Made by a program: the position numbers and the translations under genes. A stretch of DNA of 64,000 nt from CAZSCF01 sp964636505 (GTDB lineage Bacteria > Patescibacteriota > Minisyncoccia > Moranbacterales > UBA2206), in assembly GCA_964636505.1 (NCBI GenBank), contig CAZWRY010000001.1, forward strand, positions 31,712 through 95,711, in the 5' to 3' direction. The notes below the pieces were generated by a model. That model searched no databases. It saw only the letters and a program-made list of their open reading frames with translations, and was not told the origin of the DNA. Shown here one piece after another: positions 58,049 through 64,000 of this stretch; the stretch's first letter is position 1, and each line of letters opens with the position of its first letter.

Positions 58049-58360
58049 TTATAAGCTTCCGACTACATCATCAATTGATCTTTGTTCTCTGGGTGCATTT
58101 TCTGATCCTGCCGGTTCGTTAATCTTCAGATTAACTCTGGCATTGTTTTTGGCTCCAATGATTCTAAGTAGGGTCCTAAGAGCCTTGGCAGTTGCACCTT
58201 CTCGACCAATGACCATTCCCATATCTTTTGGATCAACATCCAAAGTAATAAGAACGCCCATTTCGTCGATTTTTCTTTCAACCTTTACGGCCTCCGGATT
58301 ACTGACAATCTGCTTGATAACATATTCAACAAAATCTCTGTCTGTTGTATTCTCAGTCAT
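58049..58360 (-). CDS. khpA: KH-domain RNA-binding protein KhpA
   Basis: A 103-residue single KH domain with the GxxG loop in MVIGREGATAKALRTLLRII. In other bacteria KhpA binds RNA, often with KhpB, and sits with rpsP, rimM and trmD. Here trmD is the next gene but rpsP and rimM are absent. It has a strong promoter and a short upstream reading frame that overlaps its start. Confidence 0.9.
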   Translation of the reverse strand: MTENTTDRDFVEYVIKQIVSNPEAVKVERKIDEMGVLITLDVDPKDMGMVIGREGATAKALRTLLRIIGAKNNARVNLKINEPAGSENAPREQRSIDDVVGSL

Positions 58361-58457
58361 TTTCGTATTTCAATTTATTACCTTCCAAAGTAGAGAGGAT
58401 TTTCAGAAGTTCGACCTGCCATTCTTCTCTTGTTATAAGCCGGGTTTCGGCTTTCAC
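58353..58457 (-). CDS. Possible 34-residue leader peptide or small protein before khpA
   Basis: A GTG at 58457, with AAGGGA five bases ahead, opens 34 codons: MKAETRLITREEWQVELLKI then LSTLEGNKLKYEND. Its TGA overlaps the khpA ATG by 8 bases, the usual geometry of translational coupling. Composition is protein-like and helical. It is the only reading frame that bridges the promoter and khpA. No family recognised. Confidence 0.45.
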   Translation of the reverse strand: MKAETRLITREEWQVELLKILSTLEGNKLKYEND

Positions 58458-58480
58458 AAGTCCCTTCTCTCTTTGATTTT

Positions 58481-58509
58481 ATAATATCGTTTTTTGACAT
58501 TTTTGTCAA
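58481..58509 (-). promoter_or_regulatory. Sigma-70 type promoter upstream of khpA
   Basis: TTGACA (58504-58509), 17 bases, TATTAT (58481-58486). The -35 is half of TTGACA-AAAA-TGTCAA, a possible operator. Confidence 0.8.
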
Positions 58510-58528
58510 TACGGAAATTTTTATTTTT

Positions 58529-59755
58529 TTATAATTTGCTGTAATTACCAGAAAGAGACTGGACAGTTTTAGAATAATTAGTAAGCCCGAAACAAGACCA
58601 GCCTAAATACTTCATAGAAGCGTAAACTTCCCATTTGACGCTAATTTTTTTCTTGTCACAGGGACTGGTTATTTTTACTTTTCCGCTTTCAGTGGCACCG
58701 TCATTCTTTAACTTAAGCGCCATAGCCATCACGCCATCGGTCAAATTCCATGGATTAGGAGGATTATGCCCCGTAGCCGAGGCGATTTTACTCTTATATC
58801 CCCACCACGTATCCGACATAAATTGAGCAGCTCCCATCGCTCCGCCGGTACCTTTATAGCTTTTAGGCGCACAGGAAACCTTTAGTTTTTTATAATCAAG
58901 ATCTAATTCTTTGGCGATATCTTTAAATATGCCTAATCTGTAGCTGCTCATCCGGCTTCCTTTATAATCACAGCTCCCAACTGAAGCCCCTAGCCTTGAT
59001 TCAACAGAAAGCATTCCAAATAAAAATCCGGCCCTTACCCCGGTCTTTTTACTGGCGAATTTAATTGCATCTTTTACATCTTTAGCATCATAGCTTTTTC
59101 CTAACAATTTATTCAAGTCGCTTTGCAACTCTGACATTTTTTTCCTGACATCTTCCAGAGAAGCTTGTGTTTCTTCAATATCATCTACAATGGCCGCTTG
59201 TTGCGCTTGCTGAGTTTGCAAAGCTTTCTGCTTGTTTTGTTTTTGAGCTGCCAAGAGAGCTTTAGCTTCTTCGGTCTCGCCTTTCGTATCGGCAATCTCT
59301 TGTAAAATATCGGTTATCCTGGTTTTGATCCCGGCCAAATCATCAAAGTTCATTGTCCAATCATTCAAATCTCCATCAGAAAGAGCAAAAGAAATAATCG
59401 GACCGTCCTGGTTGGTAAAGTACATTTGTCTCACATATTCCGCCAATATTTTTTTATTAAGAGATGATCTGGCATTAAGATTAGCCAGCTCAGCTTCGCT
59501 TCTGGCTATTTTGGCCTGCAATTCCTTGAGAAGGGCTTGTGTTGCACCGATTTGAGCCTTATTTTTGTATAACTGAGAGTTTTGTTCTTCTAGGTCTTTT
59601 AGGAGATCTTTTTCTTCTTTTTTTAAATCAGATATTTCGTCCTTTATTTCCTCTTCTTTGTCTGCCTTGGCATAATTTGCAGAAAAACAAAAAAAACCGG
59701 CAATCAACAATGCTACCATAAAAAATGCAGCTGTTTTTTTTCTTTGTATTCTCAT
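58529..59755 (-). CDS. Exported lytic transglycosylase with N-terminal coiled coil
   Basis: A 408-residue protein: signal peptide (1-31, ending YAKA), a long coiled coil (about 33-220; EEIKDEISDLKKEEKDLLKD) like those of peptidoglycan-hydrolase regulators, then a transglycosylase-type domain with GMLSVESRLGASVG (catalytic Glu) and GAMGAAQFMSDTWWGY. Cysteines in the catalytic part (CDYKG, SCAPK, PCDKK) may form disulfides. It should cut glycan strands during growth or division. It is a single-gene unit. Confidence 0.85.
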   Translation of the reverse strand: MRIQRKKTAAFFMVALLIAGFFCFSANYAKADKEEEIKDEISDLKKEEKDLLKDLEEQNSQLYKNKAQIGATQALLKELQAKIARSEAELANLNARSSLNKKILAEYVRQMYFTNQDGPIISFALSDGDLNDWTMNFDDLAGIKTRITDILQEIADTKGETEEAKALLAAQKQNKQKALQTQQAQQAAIVDDIEETQASLEDVRKKMSELQSDLNKLLGKSYDAKDVKDAIKFASKKTGVRAGFLFGMLSVESRLGASVGSCDYKGSRMSSYRLGIFKDIAKELDLDYKKLKVSCAPKSYKGTGGAMGAAQFMSDTWWGYKSKIASATGHNPPNPWNLTDGVMAMALKLKNDGATESGKVKITSPCDKKKISVKWEVYASMKYLGWSCFGLTNYSKTVQSLSGNYSKL

Positions 59756-59777
59756 CGCTTAAAATTATACCATAAAA

Positions 59778-59815
59778 CAAAAAACACTTCAAAACATGAA
59801 GTGTTTTTTGTTTTT
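59778..59815 (-). terminator. Rho-independent terminator after rplY
   Basis: CAAAAAACACTTC (59778-59790) and GAAGTGTTTTTTG (59798-59810), a 13-bp stem with a 7-base loop. T-runs lie on both sides. Confidence 0.85.
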
Positions 59816-59826
59816 AGAAAGTTGAT

Positions 59827-60498
59827 TTAAGCCTTTTTTTCAGATTCAGCTCCTTCAGTTGAAACTTCCTCTTTCTTTATTCCCTCAACCTTGGTCACAT
59901 CTTCTTCAACTTTTTCTTCCAATTCTTGAAGCTCTTCTTCGGTTCTTGGCGGAGTTACAATAGCCACAACAGTTTCCGGCTCAATTTCAATTTTAACGCC
60001 TTTGCCTATATTCAAGTCTCCAACTGTTATATGATCGTCAAAGGTTTTTAGCGCCGATACATCCACATCAATACGTGAAGGCAAATCGGCTGGCAGACAT
60101 TTGATTTCTAGTTTATCCATATTTTTAACCAAAACACCGCCCAGCTCTTTGACTGCAGGAGATTCTCCTATGAAAACCAGCTCTACTTCAGTTTCAATCT
60201 CTTCATTCATCCTGACTTGATAGAAATCAAGATGGATTATTCTATGGGTTAGTGGATCCCTTTGGATATCCTGAATGATAACATTCCGACTATCTTTTTT
60301 TTCCACTTCCAAATCAATGATAGTACTTTCTCCGGATTTTTTTAAAAGATTCCTAAAATCAAGCGCTTTAACCCAGATATTCAAGGTTTCCACTCCCCTG
60401 CCATAAACAACAGCCGGAATCAACCCTTCGCGTCTGCCCTTGTTGGTTTTTTTACCTTTTTCTAAACGATTTTTTACCGCTAGTTTTACTTTGTCCAT
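59827..60498 (-). CDS. rplY: Ribosomal protein bL25 (CTC form)
   Basis: bL25 binds 5S rRNA. The 223-residue protein has the N-terminal 5S-binding beta barrel (KNRLEKGKKTNKGRREGLIP, AVVYGRG) and the longer C-terminal CTC domain (LPADLPSRIDVDVSALKTFD), with an acidic tail. Since the 5S rRNA here has an enlarged helix, this protein may face an altered partner. The leader holds a palindrome (60505-60637). Confidence 0.92.
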   Translation of the reverse strand: MDKVKLAVKNRLEKGKKTNKGRREGLIPAVVYGRGVETLNIWVKALDFRNLLKKSGESTIIDLEVEKKDSRNVIIQDIQRDPLTHRIIHLDFYQVRMNEEIETEVELVFIGESPAVKELGGVLVKNMDKLEIKCLPADLPSRIDVDVSALKTFDDHITVGDLNIGKGVKIEIEPETVVAIVTPPRTEEELQELEEKVEEDVTKVEGIKKEEVSTEGAESEKKA

Positions 60499-60504
60499 AT
60501 ATTT

Positions 60505-60637
60505 TATCCCTCACCACTTTTGGCTCACGCCTTCGGCGGAAAGTTTATTTTATAACGATTAAATTTTAGTTATTTAAATTGTATTTAAAAAAATTAATTA
60601 CATTTTATATTCATTAGCCAAAAAGTGGTAAGGGATA
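60505..60637. repeat. Inverted-repeat element upstream of rplY
   Basis: TATCCCTCACCACTTTTGGCT (60505-60525) pairs with 60616-60637 with about two mismatches; the interior is AT-rich apart from GCCTTCGGCGG. The ends (ATCCCTCACC/GGTAAGGGAT) relate to the ATCCCGCAC family. Confidence 0.75.
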
Positions 60638-60645
60638 AACAAAAA

Positions 60646-60665
60646 AACTTGTCGGCAGACAAGTT
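60646..60665 (-). terminator. Terminator after the zinc-ribbon protein gene
   Basis: AACTTGTC-TGCC-GACAAGTT with a following run of eight T on the minus strand. Between it and the gene (60666-60737) lie two more hairpins, TTCAATA...TATTGAA and GGGCCCGAAGGGC, so a small structured 3' RNA is possible. Confidence 0.8.
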
Positions 60666-60737
60666 CAATAAAATATCAAAAAATATTTCTATTGAACGCT
60701 CTACCCTGCCCTTCGGGCCCTCTCAAACGTTAAGAAA

Positions 60738-61064
60738 TCAATCTTTCAAATTCTGGCTAATATTTTTTCCGTAAACGAATTCGTGTACATCTAAAATGTC
60801 GTCTGCATCAATTGTTTTGTTGTGAAACATTTTCCTAGCTTCCTTTTTATCCAAGTCAGTTGCCACGCCCAAATTTACGATTCCCGCACTAGTAACTGAT
60901 GAAAAAATAAGAGCTGAAGCATTACACTTAGGACAAGTAACATGGTATGTAGTCTTTTGCTCCTGGTTTTCTAGTGTCAAAAAATCATCTTGGGAATAAG
61001 CTGAATCGCAAAAAAAACAAGTTTCCAAGATATTTTCATTCTTATTTTTCCTCTCTTGTTTCAT
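60738..61064 (-). CDS. Zinc-ribbon protein, unknown function
   Basis: 108 residues with CxxC pairs at Cys16/Cys19 and Cys44/Cys47, a zinc-ribbon spacing, followed by a helical C-terminal half (TDLDKKEARKMFHNKTIDAD, DILDVHEFVYG). No membrane span. It has its own promoter (61090-61118) and terminator, so it is regulated alone. A nucleic-acid or protein-binding role is likely; no specific family recognised. Confidence 0.7.
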   Translation of the reverse strand: MKQERKNKNENILETCFFCDSAYSQDDFLTLENQEQKTTYHVTCPKCNASALIFSSVTSAGIVNLGVATDLDKKEARKMFHNKTIDADDILDVHEFVYGKNISQNLKD

Positions 61065-61089
61065 ATAAAATAACTAATAATGCTAAATA

Positions 61090-61118
61090 ATATTAGCAGT
61101 AAAAGGAGTTTTAGTCAA
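61090..61118 (-). promoter_or_regulatory. Sigma-70 type promoter of the zinc-ribbon gene
   Basis: TTGACT (61113-61118), 17 bases, TAATAT (61090-61095); predicted leader about 20 bases. Confidence 0.75.
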
Positions 61119-61204
61119 CTTCATTAGGCACGGTAAAATAATAGACATTTACAATTTAAAAATAAAGGCTTTTTTATGCTAAAACTTGGCTCTGTGCGCT
61201 TTAT

Positions 61205-62305
61205 TTATCTAACAGAATCAAGAACTTTTAGTTTTCTGGTATAAATACTCTGAATTATTCCCATGGAAGCTAAAACTACCACAATTGAGCTACCTCCGTA
61301 GCTCAAGAACGGCAAGGGAACTCCGGCAATCGGTGAAATTCCAATATTCATACCGATATTGACCAATATTTGCAAAAAAAGCATTGCCATTATACCTACT
61401 GCCAAGAGATAGCCGAAGTTATCTCTAGCTAACCTGGCTATTTCTTTTATTCTGTAAAATAAGGTGATAAAAAGAGCAAAAATAAAGAGGACGCCGGCAA
61501 AACCCAGCTCTTCGGCGATAACGGCAAAAATAAAATCGGTATGTTTTTCGGGTAAAAAATTAAGCTGGCTTTGCGAACCGTGTCCCAAGCCCTTACCAAA
61601 AGCCCCTCCGGAACCAACTGCCACCATTGATTGAATCACATTATACCCGCTTCCTTGGGGATCATTATAGGGATTAACAACATTCTTTAGTCTATCTTTT
61701 TGATAATCCTTGAGAAAAAACCAGCTGGACGATAAGGCTACTATTCCAATAAGGAAAAATATGGCAATATTTTTTTTATCAATACCGGAAACCAAGAGAA
61801 TACTTATCCAAATTCCCACAATTATTGCAGCCGAGCCAAAATCCGGTTGCTTGAGAACAAAAAAAACCGGGATAGCAACCAGAATGAGGGATGTTATTAT
61901 TCTCACTACTTCGCTCAAATGGCTTTTTTTCTTTGAAAGAAAACTAGCCAAAAATATAATCATAACTAATTTCGCAATTTCTACCGCTTGAAAGTTAAAC
62001 TCTCCCAAGCTTAGCCAACCGCGCGTTCCTCTAATACTTATGCCCAGAAAAATAACTACCAGCAAAAAGACAAGCAAAATCAAATACATCTTTGTACTGT
62101 GATAATTGAAAGTCCGATAATCATAAAAAGAAAAAAACAAGAACAAAGCAAACCCCAATAGGATAGCAATTATTTGCTTGTAAAAATTATTCGGGTTGAA
62201 GCTTCCGGAAGCAAAAGAAACGCTATACAGGGCCATAAGCCCGATTCCCAGAAGCAAAACGATAGTAACCACCAAGAGCCAATCTAGTTTTAGAAAATTT
62301 TTCAT
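61205..62305 (-). CDS. rodA: SEDS peptidoglycan polymerase RodA
   Basis: RodA polymerises glycan for cell elongation. The 366-residue protein has about ten spans; FQAVEIAKLVMIIFLASFL, KQPDFGSAAIIVG and LNFLPEKHTDFIFAVIAEEL match RodA (HTDFIF rather than the FtsW-type GDSIF). PLPFLSYGGSSI is near the end. The paralogue at 56069 is FtsW. Confidence 0.9.
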   Translation of the reverse strand: MKNFLKLDWLLVVTIVLLLGIGLMALYSVSFASGSFNPNNFYKQIIAILLGFALFLFFSFYDYRTFNYHSTKMYLILLVFLLVVIFLGISIRGTRGWLSLGEFNFQAVEIAKLVMIIFLASFLSKKKSHLSEVVRIITSLILVAIPVFFVLKQPDFGSAAIIVGIWISILLVSGIDKKNIAIFFLIGIVALSSSWFFLKDYQKDRLKNVVNPYNDPQGSGYNVIQSMVAVGSGGAFGKGLGHGSQSQLNFLPEKHTDFIFAVIAEELGFAGVLFIFALFITLFYRIKEIARLARDNFGYLLAVGIMAMLFLQILVNIGMNIGISPIAGVPLPFLSYGGSSIVVVLASMGIIQSIYTRKLKVLDSVR

Positions 62306-62344
62306 TATTTATTTTCTTGGTCTTAAAAAGATTTTTTATTTGAT

Positions 62345-63154
62345 TTAAAACATTTGGCCCGGAAAATAACGCTTAACAAAAGCGTCACTCTTAAAAACAT
62401 TGGCTTCGGCTTGGACCTCCATATTTCCAACGGAATATATTTTATTAGGCCAGAGAACTTTAAATTCGCGACTTTCTCCCGACTGAACCGTATTGATTTT
62501 CGTTGAATTAAGCCCCGCCACTTTTCCATTTTCGTTTTTAACCACAACCTGTATGTTTATTTCATTGAAATCAAACGGGCTTTCATTGCGAAGAAGCCCA
62601 ATAGCATCACTGGAACCAGAATTTGAGCTGACTTCGTTGAAATTTTTATTTATAATCACCAATTGGGGCTTTTGCACATCAGCGAAATCATTCCAAACAA
62701 TATTTTTTATTTCAAATTCTACTTTAGCTGGATAAACATCCGAAATTATTCCGAGTTCTATTATGTATTTTTTGTCTCCCGGAAAAATAAAGCTCTTGCC
62801 TTCTTTTTTGGCTAAAACCGTATTGCTGGCATCTTTTAAATAAAAAATATAATCAAAACTGCTGCTGCCGTAATCTTTGTTTGGATTCATTATTTCACTG
62901 TAAACATCAAATTTATTGCTGGCATTTGTTTCAACTAGCCCCGTATTGCTAAACACCATGTCTTGGCTGGCCTTAATTTCACAGGCTCTTGAGCAAACGC
63001 CGCCGCAATCTACTCCTTTTTCATCTTGATTCTGCTTTCCGTCAGAACAAGAGTCTTTTGGCATTAAACTAAAAATGATCGGAATTAAAATCAAGATAAA
63101 AATGGTCGTATAAATTGAAATTATTATTAATCTTTTTTTATCTTTTTTTTCCAT
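62345..63154 (-). CDS. Single-span exported protein with a Cys-rich DCGG motif
   Basis: 269 residues: basic start (MEKKDKKRLII), one span (about 9-30), then SCSDGKQNQDEKGVDCGGVC and SRAC, a cysteine motif I recall from exported Patescibacteria and archaeal proteins, and two beta-rich segments of about 100 residues. The last residues (RYFPGQMF) are hydrophobic. Function unknown; probably a surface protein with disulfides. It is 39 bases upstream of rodA and co-directional. Confidence 0.7.
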   Translation of the reverse strand: MEKKDKKRLIIISIYTTIFILILIPIIFSLMPKDSCSDGKQNQDEKGVDCGGVCSRACEIKASQDMVFSNTGLVETNASNKFDVYSEIMNPNKDYGSSSFDYIFYLKDASNTVLAKKEGKSFIFPGDKKYIIELGIISDVYPAKVEFEIKNIVWNDFADVQKPQLVIINKNFNEVSSNSGSSDAIGLLRNESPFDFNEINIQVVVKNENGKVAGLNSTKINTVQSGESREFKVLWPNKIYSVGNMEVQAEANVFKSDAFVKRYFPGQMF

Positions 63155-63277
63155 ATGTTTATCAAATAAAATGCTTATTGGCTTTATTTTACTCCAAAAA
63201 TCTTTTTTAGAAAAGTTTTAATTTGTTCTTGAAAAACAAAAAAGAGCGTATCAACCCGGATTAAATTCAAATGCATA

Positions 63278-63446
63278 GTCTTGGCGGCGACCTACTTTAA
63301 CCCCGCCCTTTTGGTTCAATCTTAATCACGACTTTCGTTTATGTGATTTTAAGCCAAAAGGGCGGAGCTATCATCGGCGCTGAAGTGCTTAACGGCTCTG
63401 TTCGGGATGGGAAGAGGTGTTTCCACTTCGCTAGAGTCACCAAGAC
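63278..63446 (-). rRNA. rrf: 5S rRNA with an enlarged helix IV
   Basis: Ends GTCTTGG and CCAAGAC pair (helix I). Conserved parts are CATCCCGAACAGAGCCGTTA, AGCGCCGATGATAG and AGTAGGTCGCCGCCAAG. At about 169 nt it is roughly 50 nt longer than usual. The extra bases lie between GATGATAG and AGTAGG: a 12-bp stem CCGCCCTTTTGG/CCAAAAGGGCGG topped by a second stem CTTAAAATCAC/GTGATTAAG. bL25, encoded here, normally binds this domain. Confidence 0.9.
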
Positions 63447-63551
63447 AATACATTCAAAAATATCTTAAGGATACTCTCTTTTTCAAATCTGCTTAGTTTT
63501 CTTTTTTATAGATCAACTGCAATCAGAAATTATTAACTGCTAACTATTTAT

Positions 63552-63617
63552 ACGCAACACGAAACTTGCAACCCGTAAAACGTAAAAGGGTTACGAGTTT
63601 TAAGTTGCGAGTTGCGC
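63552..63617. repeat. Imperfect inverted repeat in the 23S-5S spacer
   Basis: CGCAACACGAAACTTGCAAC and its inexact inverse (ending GTTGCGAGTTGCGC) form a stem of about 28 bases. It is probably an rRNA processing stem; the rest of the spacer (63447-63629) is AT-rich with nothing else visible. Confidence 0.5.
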
Positions 63618-63629
63618 AAACTTTAAATT

Positions 63630-64000
63630 TAAGGTGATAAGTTCAATTTATTAGTATCTCTTGGCTAAACATATCGCTATGCTTACACCTGAGACCTATC
63701 AACCTGATCATCTTTCAGGAAATTGACCAGTCGCCCGAGGGCGACAGGTATTGCCTAATCTTGAGGTGGGCTTCTTGCTTATATGCTTTCAGCAATTATC
63801 CCTTCCAAACTTAGCTACTGAGCAATGCTCCTGGCGGAACAGCTCATACACCAGAGGTTTGTTCTTTCCGGTCCTCTCGTACTAGGAAAGAGTCCTCTCA
63901 AGCAATAACGCCTACAGCAGATAGGAGACCAACCTGTCTCACGACGGTTTGAACCCAGCTCGCGTACCGCTTTAATTGGCGAACAGCCAAACCCTTGGGA
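63630..64000 (-). rRNA. rrl: 23S rRNA, 3' part (continues past the right edge)
   Basis: On the minus strand the sarcin-ricin loop region CCTAGTACGAGAGGACCGG is present, preceded by GGCTGTTCGCCAATTAAAGC and GGTACGCGAGCTGGGTTCA from domain V. The 3' end near 63630 is judged from ATACTAATAAATTGAACTTA and is approximate. 16S rRNA is expected beyond the edge. Confidence 0.95.

Overview
This window looks like part of the genome of a Candidate Phyla Radiation (Patescibacteria) bacterium, most likely a Parcubacteria-type lineage. The sequence is AT-rich. Genes sit in tight, almost entirely minus-strand operons. Two DUF4012 surface proteins and several small Cys-rich single-span proteins are present. 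A rml/galU/glycosyltransferase set and a minimal peptidoglycan and division set make up much of the rest. UGA reads as an ordinary stop (for example at the end of the P-type ATPase), which argues against the SR1/Gracilibacteria code. A 10-base N run inside valS shows that the contig is a scaffold.

Layout. 1-7.9 kb: end of a plus-strand operon, then a minus-strand nucleotide-sugar operon (rmlC-like, HIT, rmlB, rmlD, glyA, rmlA, galU, glycosyltransferase). 8-10.3 kb: DUF4012 and Wzz-like proteins. 10.3-14.4 kb: accessory region with a GIY-YIG nuclease gene between matching inverted repeats, a GC-richer pair of secreted proteins, and a sortase with its LPATG substrate; three look-alike extended -10 promoters serve this stretch. 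14.4-19.6 kb: a dead HtrA paralogue, an active HtrA, a ferredoxin, a PrsA-like foldase and an FtsB-like protein. 19.6-32 kb: lepA, murJ, DUF4012, glycosyltransferases, Wzz and a polyprenyl glycosylphosphotransferase. 32-35.4 kb: rnpB, then a diversity-generating retroelement (DGR). 35.4-41 kb: valS, an unusual PheRS, tyrS. 41-43 kb: an orphan gene with its own promoter and terminator, small ORFs and tRNA-Leu(CAG). 43-58.5 kb: secF, secD, secA, hpf, murB, a P-type ATPase, murC, murG, ftsW, trmD, khpA. 58.5-63.2 kb: lytic transglycosylase, rplY, rodA and two hypotheticals. 63.3-64 kb: 5S and the 3' part of 23S rRNA.

The two strongest stories are these. First, a complete DGR: a reverse transcriptase with the DGR signature LPLGNLTSQ, a template repeat (34182-34305), and a variable repeat (34653-34776) at the 3' end of a target gene. 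All 16 TR/VR differences fall on template adenines. There is a cruciform-like stem-loop just past the VR, and an avd gene on the opposite strand whose start lies across a C9 tract. Second, palindromic DNA is dispersed widely: between genes, over start codons, in frame inside lepA, a pheT-like gene and perhaps rmlD, and twice inside the RNase P RNA gene. Related AT-rich insertions lie in valS and trmD, and the 5S rRNA has an enlarged helix. The GIY-YIG gene lies between copies of one palindrome end and is a candidate mobilising enzyme (inference).

Two enzymes also have unusual architecture: a PheS with a C-terminal FDX-ACB domain beside a stand-alone PheT-type tRNA-binding domain, and a SecD with a parvulin-like insertion.
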